From NCBI GenBank assembly GCA_947175305.1, contig CAMWMO010000011.1, forward strand, positions 1 to 10,217: a stretch of DNA of 10,217 bases. Direction: 5' to 3'. The position numbers and the translations under genes are program-made. The notes under the pieces are model-generated. The model searched no databases and was not told where the DNA came from. It was given only the letters and a program-made list of their open reading frames with translations. The DNA comes from an uncultured Lachnospiraceae bacterium. GTDB taxonomy: Bacteria; Bacillota; Clostridia; Lachnospirales; Lachnospiraceae. Position 1 is the stretch's first letter, and each line of letters starts with the position of its first letter. Shown piece by piece: positions 1 through 7,009 of this stretch.

Positions 1-542
1 GTGAGGGAGACTTCATCGGTATGGGGTGGACAGCCCACTATGACTGCACGCTCTGGATCGATCATATTTTAGAGCAGTGTCCGGAGGCCGATATCGTACT
101 CCACGGCCAGTCCATGGGAGCCGCTACGGCACTTATCATGGCGGGAGATGCACAGGTGTCCGAGCACATTAAGGCGGTGGTCTCCGACAGCGCCTACACG
201 GAAGCCTACGAGATGTTTGGGGATAAGATCACGGAGTGGTTTCATCTGCCCGCCGGTCCTTTTGTAGATTCCGCCTGTGTGATGCTGCGTCTGCGGGGCG
301 GCTATAACCTGAAGGATGCGTCTCCCCTTCGTGCGGTGGCGGCAAGCGGCATCCCGACGCTTTTTATCCACGGGGATGAAGACCGGATGATCGATGTGGG
401 CATGTCCTATGAGCTGTACGAGGCCGCCGCCTGTGAGAAAGAGCTCTTTATCGTGGAGGGCGCCGGACACGCGCAGGCACAGGATAAAGATCCAAAGGAA
501 TATTATGGAAAAATTAAAAATTTTTTAGGGCGTTATCTTTAA
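1..542 (+). CDS. Alpha/beta hydrolase, C-terminal part (5' end outside window)
   Basis: The reading frame is already open at base 3 (reads EGDFIGMGW...), so the ATG at 21 is internal and the true start lies to the left. The visible part has the nucleophile elbow GQSMG (Ser codon at 111-113), the acid loop HGDEDRMID and the histidine motif GAGHAQA near the end, giving a complete Ser-Asp-His triad in the usual order. The GDFIGMGW...D stretch before the elbow is typical of the YqkD/FrsA-like serine hydrolases of Firmicutes, which are esterases or peptidases of mostly unknown substrate. No signal peptide can be judged because the start is missing. The stop at 540-542 lies only 6 bases before the extended -10 element of the next gene. 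Family assignment is firm; substrate is unknown. Confidence 0.85.
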   Translation, partial: EGDFIGMGWTAHYDCTLWIDHILEQCPEADIVLHGQSMGAATALIMAGDAQVSEHIKAVVSDSAYTEAYEMFGDKITEWFHLPAGPFVDSACVMLRLRGGYNLKDASPLRAVAASGIPTLFIHGDEDRMIDVGMSYELYEAAACEKELFIVEGAGHAQAQDKDPKEYYGKIKNFLGRYL

Positions 543-547
543 GAAAA

Positions 548-556
548 TGATATAAT
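548..556 (+). promoter_or_regulatory. Extended -10 promoter of the EAL sensor gene
   Basis: TGATATAAT is a perfect -10 hexamer (551-556) preceded by the TGn extension (548-550). There is no good -35 at the normal spacing, which fits an extended -10 promoter for the housekeeping sigma factor. Transcription would start near 563, just ahead of the ribosome binding site AAGGA (575-579) and the ATG at 586. It starts 6 bases after the hydrolase stop codon, so the sensor and the DUF218 gene behind it probably form their own transcript. Confidence 0.6.
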
Positions 557-585
557 GATTTAAAAAGCAGAAAGAAGGATCGTCT

Positions 586-3504
586 ATGAAGGGTAAACCG
601 GAAAAAAGACCATATAGGGCGGCAAGGATGGCAGCAGGGGCGCTGATCGCGGCGCTGCTTTTGTCGTTTTCTTTCGGACATACGGGGCAGGCTGTGGCGC
701 AGGGCGCGGAAAAGCGTCCGGTGCGGATCGCTTTTTTCCCGATGGAGGGCTACCATGAGGTGCAGGATGATGGCAGTTTTTCCGGAATGGATGTGGAATA
801 TCTGGACAATTTATGCAATTATGTAAACTGGTCGGTGCAGTATGTCACCTGCAATAGCTGGGATGAGGCCCTGCAGATGCTGGCGGACAGGAAAGTGGAT
901 CTGGTGGGTTCTGCGCAGTATTCTCAGGAGAGAGCGAAGATTTACGATTATGCCGATCTGTCAAGCGGCTACACCTTCGGTGCGATTGCGGTGCTGCCTG
1001 ACAGTCAGATCGCTCACGAGGATTTTGAGGCTATGGCGGACATTACCTACGGCATTGTGTCCACCTATGTCAGGAAACAGGAATTTTTAGAGTATCTGGC
1101 AGGGCATGGGATCACGGCTCCCAGGCTTCAGGAGTATGAGAGTGCGGCGGCGCTGCAGGAGGCGCTGTCGAACGGGGAGATTGACGCTCTGGTACATTCC
1201 CTCACGGAGATCAAGGAGGGACAGCGGGTGATCGGACGCTTTGCCCCGAAGCCTATCTACTATATTACCTATCAGGGCAATGATGATCTGTTGCGGGAAT
1301 TAAATCAGGGAATCGGCGATCTCAAGATGAACCGTCCGGAGCTGGAAAACGAACTGATGGTCAAGTATTATGACAGCCGTATGGATCAGACCATTCTTCT
1401 GACCAGTGAAGAAAAAAATTATATTGCAGAACAGCAAACGCTGACGGTGGGTTATCCGGATGACTGCTATCCTTTTTCCTATGAAGATGAGGATGGCGAA
1501 TACTGTGGTCTTTCCAGGCTGGCTCTGGATGAGGTGGCGGAGTATACGGGACTTACCTTTGACTATGTCAAAATGGCGGATATAGAGGAGGCGAAGCGGG
1601 CGCTTTCGGAAGGCAGTATCGATATCCTGAGCTACTGCGCTGAGACGGAAGGGACGTCAAGGCTGACCGGATACACCCTCACCAAGGAGTATGTGCAGGT
1701 GCCCAGGGTCGTCGTCATGAAGCGCGGAGCGCGGACGGAGACGATCGGATCTTTGGCGGTGGCGACGGAGCACGTGACGGACACAGGCCAGGTGCCCTAT
1801 GCAGGGGAGGATATGGAGCTTCTGGTCTATGAGAACCAGAGGGACTGTCTGGAGGCGGTGCGAGGCGGCAAGGCGCAGGCGGCTCTCTGCGACGGTTATC
1901 TGGCGGAGTATCTTCTGGGTTCCCAGCTTGGGTTTGGACAGTTGGAGATCCATACGGTCTTAAGCGATGTGCATGGGGTCCGCATGATGGTACTGATGGA
2001 CGAAGAATCGCTTTTGGCTGACATCCTGAATAAGGAGCTTACGGAGATCTCCGATAAGACGGTGAACGACTATATGCTGCAGGACAATTTCTATGCAAAG
2101 GTGAGCGTGGATGCCTTCATCCGGAATCACAGCGTCGCCATCATTGTGATCCTGCTGGTCGTTGCGGCTCTGGTCATTCTGGTGCTGTATCGGATGTTGA
2201 AGAGCAGCAGGCGGCTCCAGAAGCTGATGTACAAGGATACGGAATTTGATATCTGGAACCTCAACTATTTGCAATACATAGCCTCTCAGAAGCTGCGCGC
2301 CGACGCCGATAAGCACTATGCCATTGTGTATACGGACATCTGTCAGTTTAAGAGCTATAATGCCATTTATGGCTGGGATGCGGGGCAGAAGATATTGGGG
2401 CGCATCATTGAGGTGATCGCGGCGGAGGTTGACAATGAGACAGAGCTTTTTGCCAGGAGTTACGGCAGCCACTTTGTGCTCTTTGTGCATTATGAGGATA
2501 TGACAGAGCTGACAGACCGCATGATGGCTTTGACGCACCGGATATCTGACCATATTTACGAGCTGGAGGGCGTTCACATGGTGCAGGCGCTGGGAATCTG
2601 CGCTGTGGAGAAGGGACATACGGATATCCAGCTTGCGCTGTCCTATGCGATGCAGGCGGTGGATCCTCTGCGGGACAGCTATATCAATGTCCTTCAGGTT
2701 TACGATGACAAACTCCGCGAGCAGCTCAGAGAGCAGCATGAGCGGGAGAAACTTTTAGATTCGGTGGATTTTCAAAAGGATTTTGTGGCATACTATCAGG
2801 CGAAGGTGGATATCCGCAACGAGAAAGTGGTTGGAGCGGAGGCGCTGGTGCGTTTCAAGGATCCTACGGCTGGCGGCGCTATCCGGGCGCCCGGCTTCTT
2901 TGTGCCCTACTATGAGCGGACGGGCAAGATCACGGAGATTGATTTCTTCGTGATGGAGAGCGTCTGTAAAATGCTGCGCAGGCGGCTGGATCAGGGGCTT
3001 TCTGTGGTTCCTGTGTCCTGCAATTTCTCCAGGACGCACTTTGTGGAGGATGGTTTCCCTGAGCGGTTTGAGTCTTTGATGGTGAAGTATCAGGTTCCCA
3101 AGGAACTGATCGAGGTGGAGATCACGGAAACTCTGGTGGTGGAAGAGATGCAGCAGCAGAAGGTAAAAGAGAATGTGGAGATCCTCAGAGGAAACGGCGT
3201 GCATCTCTCCATCGATGACTTTGGCTCCGGCTATTCTTCTTTGGGCGTATTTGAACAGATCCCCGCATCGGTGATCAAACTGGATCGCTCCTTCTTATTG
3301 AATAATGAAAACCGCGAGAGACAGGTGCAGATCATGAAAAATATCGTAAATCTGGCAAAGGATTTGGACGCACAGGTGGTCTGCGAGGGTGTGGAGACGC
3401 AGCAGGATACGGAGCTGATGATGGAGATCGGCGCTTATGTTGCCCAGGGTTACCGGTATTGCAAACCGGTGCCGGAGGATGTGTTTGAGGGGATGCTTAC
3501 ATGA
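586..3504 (+). CDS. Membrane c-di-GMP phosphodiesterase with two solute-binding sensor domains (SBP-SBP-TM-GGDEF*-EAL)
   Basis: A 972-residue sensor predicted to break down cyclic di-GMP in response to an extracellular ligand. In order: a signal peptide or N-terminal anchor (about 15-40), two tandem family-3 solute-binding domains of the amino-acid-binding type (about 45-262 and 285-500), one transmembrane helix (about 516-537), a GGDEF-fold domain (about 545-705) and an EAL domain (about 725-972). The GGDEF signature is replaced by YGSHF (626-630), so diguanylate cyclase activity should be absent. The EAL domain keeps the residues needed for metal binding and catalysis: E752 (EAL), N813, E848, D877-D878 (DDFG), K898, E934 (EGVET) and Q954. 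The start is set by AAGGA six bases before ATG 586. The stop overlaps the start of the next gene (ATGA), implying coupled translation. The ligand cannot be read from sequence. Confidence 0.9.
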   Translation: MKGKPEKRPYRAARMAAGALIAALLLSFSFGHTGQAVAQGAEKRPVRIAFFPMEGYHEVQDDGSFSGMDVEYLDNLCNYVNWSVQYVTCNSWDEALQMLADRKVDLVGSAQYSQERAKIYDYADLSSGYTFGAIAVLPDSQIAHEDFEAMADITYGIVSTYVRKQEFLEYLAGHGITAPRLQEYESAAALQEALSNGEIDALVHSLTEIKEGQRVIGRFAPKPIYYITYQGNDDLLRELNQGIGDLKMNRPELENELMVKYYDSRMDQTILLTSEEKNYIAEQQTLTVGYPDDCYPFSYEDEDGEYCGLSRLALDEVAEYTGLTFDYVKMADIEEAKRALSEGSIDILSYCAETEGTSRLTGYTLTKEYVQVPRVVVMKRGARTETIGSLAVATEHVTDTGQVPYAGEDMELLVYENQRDCLEAVRGGKAQAALCDGYLAEYLLGSQLGFGQLEIHTVLSDVHGVRMMVLMDEESLLADILNKELTEISDKTVNDYMLQDNFYAKVSVDAFIRNHSVAIIVILLVVAALVILVLYRMLKSSRRLQKLMYKDTEFDIWNLNYLQYIASQKLRADADKHYAIVYTDICQFKSYNAIYGWDAGQKILGRIIEVIAAEVDNETELFARSYGSHFVLFVHYEDMTELTDRMMALTHRISDHIYELEGVHMVQALGICAVEKGHTDIQLALSYAMQAVDPLRDSYINVLQVYDDKLREQLREQHEREKLLDSVDFQKDFVAYYQAKVDIRNEKVVGAEALVRFKDPTAGGAIRAPGFFVPYYERTGKITEIDFFVMESVCKMLRRRLDQGLSVVPVSCNFSRTHFVEDGFPERFESLMVKYQVPKELIEVEITETLVVEEMQQQKVKENVEILRGNGVHLSIDDFGSGYSSLGVFEQIPASVIKLDRSFLLNNENRERQVQIMKNIVNLAKDLDAQVVCEGVETQQDTELMMEIGAYVAQGYRYCKPVPEDVFEGMLT

Positions 3505-4256
3505 GGAAAAAGATAATGATCGGCTTATGTATTCTGGCGGCGCTTCTGTGCTTTACATATTGCTTTATCGTGTTTCGGATCCGCTCCGGGAGCCGTTTTT
3601 ATCTGATTTGGGGACTTGGGGGTATATTTTTCAGCGGTCTGGCGCTGATGATACGATTTGACTTGTGGAGTCAATTTCCTTTGCGGTTACGGCAGACGAT
3701 CATTGGACTCCTGATCGGCGGCGTTCTGGCCTTTGTGATAGTAGAGAGCTGCATATTCGCTCATTACAGGGATCAGGGAAGGCCGGATCTGGATTATATC
3801 ATAGTTCTGGGAGCACAGATGAAACCGGCAGGGCCAAGCGTCGTGCTCAAGTTTCGGCTGGATGCGGCCTATGATTATTTGATGGCCAATGAGAACACGC
3901 TCTGCGTGGTGTCCGGCGGACAAGGCGCCAACGAGCCCTGCACTGAGGCGCAGGGGATGTATGACTATCTGGTGGAGAGAGGCATTGCACCGGAAAGAAT
4001 TTTGATGGAGGACAAGTCCACGGACACCTCCGAGAATATCGCCTACAGTACGGCGCTGATCGGCGGGACAGATTATGAGGTGGGAATCGTCACCAACAAT
4101 TTTCATGTGTTCCGGGGCGTGATGTTAGCCAGACACACGGGCTTTGAGAATGCCTGTGGTATTTCGGCCCGCTCCAATATCTATTTTCAGCCAAACAATC
4201 TGGTGCGGGAGTTTTTCGGGATCATGAAGGATCTGGTATGCGGAAACCTGATCTAA
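3501..4256 (+). CDS. DUF218 (YdcF/SanA/ElyC-type) membrane protein
   Basis: A 251-residue protein with three predicted transmembrane helices (about 5-25, 33-50 and 66-87) followed by a DUF218 domain (about 97-240). Family hallmarks seen are YIIVLGA (99-105), SGGQG (138-142), the conserved E149, an EDKSTDTSENI stretch (170-180) and TNNFHVFR (198-205). DUF218 proteins include E. coli SanA and ElyC, linked to envelope integrity, and YdcF, which binds S-adenosylmethionine; the biochemical role is generally unsettled. It overlaps the EAL sensor gene by four bases (ATGA), so the two are probably co-transcribed. A functional link between c-di-GMP turnover and an envelope protein is inference only. 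The stop at 4254-4256 is directly followed by the folded element at 4257. Confidence 0.85.
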   Translation: MRKKIMIGLCILAALLCFTYCFIVFRIRSGSRFYLIWGLGGIFFSGLALMIRFDLWSQFPLRLRQTIIGLLIGGVLAFVIVESCIFAHYRDQGRPDLDYIIVLGAQMKPAGPSVVLKFRLDAAYDYLMANENTLCVVSGGQGANEPCTEAQGMYDYLVERGIAPERILMEDKSTDTSENIAYSTALIGGTDYEVGIVTNNFHVFRGVMLARHTGFENACGISARSNIYFQPNNLVREFFGIMKDLVCGNLI

Positions 4257-4418
4257 CAGTTCAGCCAGACCGAATTTGTCTGGCAAATCGTGCTTGCACG
4301 AATTTGACAGGCGAATGATGGTCTGAGGGAACGCCTGTACATGAGCAAAAGGAGCTGCGTAGCAGCGGGAAGCATCGTAGATGCGATTTTGCGAATGGGC
4401 GTGAGCTGAACTGAACTG
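4257..4418. other. Intergenic block of nested inverted repeats (possible structured RNA or interspersed repeat)
   Basis: The stretch has no convincing reading frame but contains many perfect inverted repeats. An outer stem CAGTTCAGC (4257-4265) matches GCTGAACTG (4405-4413). Inside are GCCAGAC/GTCTGGC (4264-4270, 4278-4284), CGTGC/GCACG (4289-4293, 4296-4300), ACAGGCG/CGCCTGT (4307-4313, 4332-4338; 18-base loop), GCTGC-gta-GCAGC (4354-4366) and GCATC-gta-GATGC (4372-4384). Competing long-range pairings are possible: CAGACC (4266-4271) with GGTCTG (4320-4325), and GCAAATCG (4283-4290) with CGATTTTGC (4384-4392, one bulge). No U-run follows, so it is not a simple terminator. It could be a structured RNA, the 3' UTR of the DUF218 gene, or a copy of an interspersed palindromic repeat. 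No second copy is in this window. Strand is undetermined. Confidence 0.5.
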
Positions 4419-4429
4419 ATATTTTAGTG

Positions 4430-4458
4430 TTGGCTTGCGACGGACAGTATGATAAGAT
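4430..4458 (+). promoter_or_regulatory. Weak candidate promoter for the lipoprotein-Nudix-pyrF set
   Basis: TTGGCT (4430-4435), a 17-base spacer, then TAAGAT (4453-4458). The match to sigma-A consensus is only partial at both hexamers. It sits in the right place, 36 bases upstream of the GTG start at 4494, and no better candidate is seen in the gap. Confidence 0.3.
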
Positions 4459-4493
4459 AAAAAGGATGTCAAGGAAATTACCTGGAGAAGAAT

Positions 4494-5561
4494 GTGAGAG
4501 AGCAAAAGACAAAAGACCGGAATAAAATAGGCAAAGCGGCAGCTGTGGTCTGTCTTTCTCTGTTTCTGGCGGGCTGTGGCGCGGATGGACAGCCCAGCTA
4601 CACCAAGCAGGGTATGGATGCCGTTGCGGAGCTTGACTACGAGAAGGCACTCACTCTGTTTCAGACGGCGGAGGAAAACGGGGAGGACGAAAGACTCCTC
4701 TATCGAGGTATGGGGCTTGCCTATCTGGGAAACACGGATTATGAATCTGCCATAGCCTATCTGGAGAAAGCGCTTAAGCTGGGAAGCGCCAGAGTGGAGA
4801 ATCTGGATTTTGATATCAATTATTATCTGGCTACGGCATACTTTAAAAACGGACAGAAGGAAGAGGCAGTGGGCGTCTACGATGCGATTTTGGGACTGCG
4901 CCCGGAGGAGACGAACGCTTTTTATCTGAGGGGCTGTGTCAAGCTTTCGGAAGGAGACTTTGAAGGGGCGCAGGCGGATTTCGATACGGCGGTCACCCTG
5001 GATCCGAAGAATTATGACCAGATGATCCGGATCTATATGGTGCTGGAGGAGTACGGATATAAGGAGGCGGGGCAGATCTATCTGCAAAACGCCATGACAG
5101 AGAATGAGAAGTCGATCTCGGATTATGATATGGGTCGGATCTGTTATTATATGGGAGATTATGAGAACGCCCGCAATTTTCTGGAGAGACTGAAGACGAC
5201 CACGGACTATGGCGCGGCGCTTTATCTTGGCAGGACCTACGAGGCGCTGGGGGATTATAACTATGCAGCCAGCATTTATGCGGGCTATGTGGAGTATGAC
5301 CAGACCAAGGCGGAGATCTATAATCAACTGGGGCTTTGCCGTATGCAGATGGGAGAGTATGAGACCGCGCTTGACGCCTTCCAGACTGCGATGAATATTG
5401 AGAATAACGGTATGATGCAGACCTTGAAATTTAACGAGATCGTTGTCTATGAGTACATGGGTGAATATAAGACGGCGGCAGCTCTGATGAACAGTTATCT
5501 GCGCAGCTATCCGGACGATGAGATTGCCAAACGGGAATATGAGTTTTTACAAACTCGCTAA
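4494..5561 (+). CDS. TPR-repeat lipoprotein
   Basis: A 355-residue secreted lipoprotein. The N-terminus has a basic stretch (KTKDRNKIGK), a hydrophobic core and the lipobox LAGC with the lipidated cysteine at residue 28, so it should be anchored on the outer face of the membrane. The remainder is roughly eight to nine degenerate tetratricopeptide units from about residue 40 on, recognised by recurrent GMGLAYLGNTDYESAIAYLE-like helices. TPR arrays act as protein-binding scaffolds; the partner is unknown. The start is GTG at 4494, served by GGAG (4484-4487); the ATG two bases earlier is closed at once by TGA. It is followed after 20 bases by the Nudix-fold gene, so it is probably in one transcript with pyrF. 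Confidence 0.85.
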   Translation: MREQKTKDRNKIGKAAAVVCLSLFLAGCGADGQPSYTKQGMDAVAELDYEKALTLFQTAEENGEDERLLYRGMGLAYLGNTDYESAIAYLEKALKLGSARVENLDFDINYYLATAYFKNGQKEEAVGVYDAILGLRPEETNAFYLRGCVKLSEGDFEGAQADFDTAVTLDPKNYDQMIRIYMVLEEYGYKEAGQIYLQNAMTENEKSISDYDMGRICYYMGDYENARNFLERLKTTTDYGAALYLGRTYEALGDYNYAASIYAGYVEYDQTKAEIYNQLGLCRMQMGEYETALDAFQTAMNIENNGMMQTLKFNEIVVYEYMGEYKTAAALMNSYLRSYPDDEIAKREYEFLQTR

Positions 5562-5581
5562 AAAGGAAGGGAGAGTGTATT

Positions 5582-5986
5582 ATGAAGAATACTTATGTGC
5601 GTGTAAAGGGCATTATCAAAAAGGGAGATACTTATCTTCTCTTAAAGAGGTGGGTGGATGACCGTATTCCGGAGCCTTATATCTGGGAGTTTATTGATGC
5701 GGAGGTGCCCCACGGGGATTCACCGGACGACACGATGATAAGTGCGATCACGGAGCTTCTCTCTGTGAACGCCAAGATTGAGAAGATCGAATATACCTGG
5801 TCCCAGCTTCTCGGTGAGACCCATTGCGTGGGCATTGCTTACATTTGTTCCATCCCGGAGGACGAGGAGTCCCATATCGTTTTGACAGAGGACTACGGAA
5901 GCTATGAGTGGGTGACAAGAGAGCAGATTCCGCTCTATATTGATAATCAGTATGTGTTAGCGGATTTGGAGGGTAAGGAGCTTTGA
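5582..5986 (+). CDS. Nudix-fold protein with degenerate Nudix box
   Basis: A 134-residue protein whose size and layout fit a Nudix hydrolase: strand VRVKGIIKKGDTYLLLKR, a central glycine-containing turn (VPHGDSPDD), a helix, then the YTWSQLLGETHCVGIAYICS and EDYGSYEWVTREQIP segments typical of the fold. The Nudix box is broken. Where the family has REUXEE with two metal-binding glutamates, this protein reads TELLSV (57-62), keeping only the first glutamate. Pyrophosphohydrolase activity is therefore doubtful, and it may be a binding or regulatory version. AGGAAGG (5564-5570) precedes ATG 5582. Its TGA overlaps the TTG start of pyrF, which suggests coupled translation. Fold assignment is good; function is unknown. 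Confidence 0.75.
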   Translation: MKNTYVRVKGIIKKGDTYLLLKRWVDDRIPEPYIWEFIDAEVPHGDSPDDTMISAITELLSVNAKIEKIEYTWSQLLGETHCVGIAYICSIPEDEESHIVLTEDYGSYEWVTREQIPLYIDNQYVLADLEGKEL

Positions 5987-6930
5987 TCAATACATTAGTA
6001 GATAAAATTAAAAAGACAGAGGCGCCTATCGTGGTCGGACTGGATCCGACCATGAAGTTTGTGCCCGGTCATATTAAAAAACAGGCTTTTGCGGAGTACG
6101 GAGAGACCATGAAGGGTGCGGCGGAGGCAATCTGGCTCTACAATAAGGGGATTGTGGACGCTGTCTGCGACCTGGTGCCTGCTGTGAAGCCGCAGATCGC
6201 CATGTATGAGCAGTTCGGCGTGGAAGGAATGACGGCTTTTCAAAAGACGGTGGCTTACTGTAAGGAGAAGGGACTCGTGGTGATCGGAGACGTCAAGCGC
6301 GGTGATATCGGCTCCACCTCCGAGGCCTATGCGGTGGGACATTTGGGACAGGTACAGGTCGGTGATACCATGTGCCGCGGTTTTGATGAGGATTTCGCCA
6401 CAATGAATCCGTATCTTGGTTCTGACGGTGTGAAGCCCTTTATGGAAGTGTGCAAGCAGGAGAAGAAGGGGCTCTTTATTCTGGTCAAGACCTCTAACCC
6501 CAGCAGCGGAGAATTTCAGGATCGACTGGTACTGCCTGAGAATGCGGCGGATATTTCCGGAGCACGCCCCCTCTATGAGATCGTGGGCGAGAAGGTGGCA
6601 GCCTGGGCGGCGGAGCACATGGGAGAAGAGTACAGCTATATCGGCGCTGTTGTGGGTGCGACCTATCCGGAGATGGGTAAAGTGCTGCGGCGGATCATGC
6701 CCAAGTCCTATATACTGGTGCCCGGATATGGCGCTCAGGGCGGTAAGGGCAAGGATCTCAGGCACTTTTTTAACGAGGATGGCTTGGGGGCGATCATCAA
6801 TTCTTCCAGAGGCATCATCGCGGCTTATCAGCAGGAGGCCTACGCGAAATACGGAGAAGAGAATTACGCCGAGGCTTCAAGAGCCGCTGTGCTGGACATG
6901 AGAGAGGATATCAAAGCGGCCTTGGGATAA
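5983..6930 (+). CDS. pyrF: Orotidine 5'-phosphate decarboxylase (group 2 PyrF)
   Basis: Catalyses the last step of UMP synthesis, decarboxylation of OMP to UMP, in the cytoplasm. The 315-residue length marks the longer group 2 form; group 1 enzymes are about 240. The catalytic DxKRxD motif is present as DVKRGDI (103-109), along with GLDP (19-22), the conserved Lys in AVKPQ (K69), NPYLGSDG (142-149), a phosphate-binding VPGYGAQGG segment (246-254) and NSSRGI (273-278). The start is TTG at 5983, overlapping the previous stop (TTGA); the resulting N-terminus MINTLVDKIKKTEAPIVVGLD fits family members. GGAGGG (5968-5973) is the better spaced ribosome binding site; AAGGAG (5975-5980) is only two bases away. 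No other pyr gene is in the window. Confidence 0.95.
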   Translation: MINTLVDKIKKTEAPIVVGLDPTMKFVPGHIKKQAFAEYGETMKGAAEAIWLYNKGIVDAVCDLVPAVKPQIAMYEQFGVEGMTAFQKTVAYCKEKGLVVIGDVKRGDIGSTSEAYAVGHLGQVQVGDTMCRGFDEDFATMNPYLGSDGVKPFMEVCKQEKKGLFILVKTSNPSSGEFQDRLVLPENAADISGARPLYEIVGEKVAAWAAEHMGEEYSYIGAVVGATYPEMGKVLRRIMPKSYILVPGYGAQGGKGKDLRHFFNEDGLGAIINSSRGIIAAYQQEAYAKYGEENYAEASRAAVLDMREDIKAALG

Positions 6931-6938
6931 GGAAAATT

Positions 6939-6967
6939 GAATATTCTGTTAAAAAAGTCAAATACTA
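6939..6967 (+). promoter_or_regulatory. Candidate sigma-G (forespore) promoter of spoVAD
   Basis: GAATA (6939-6943), a 17-base spacer, then AATACTA (6961-6967). The known Bacillus sigma-G consensus is GHATR, 17-18 bases, then CATNHTA. The -35 fits fully and the -10 fits in six of seven positions (A for the first C). Transcription would start near 6974, about 36 bases before the spoVAD ATG. It matches what is expected of a spoVA gene, which is expressed late in the forespore. Confidence 0.6.
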
Positions 6968-7009
6968 TCCTGTAGGAAAGAACGAGAACACTTTGGAATG
7001 GAGGATAGT

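Noticed and set aside
4257..4418. The folded element as a simple terminator of the DUF218 transcript
   Set aside because: None of the hairpins is followed by a run of T, and the number and nesting of stems far exceed a terminator.
4125..5327. Long antisense open frame (about 400 codons) on the minus strand
   Set aside because: It runs opposite the TPR lipoprotein, the folded element and part of the DUF218 gene, has no recognisable domain or ribosome binding site, and arises from the low stop frequency opposite GC-rich coding sequence.
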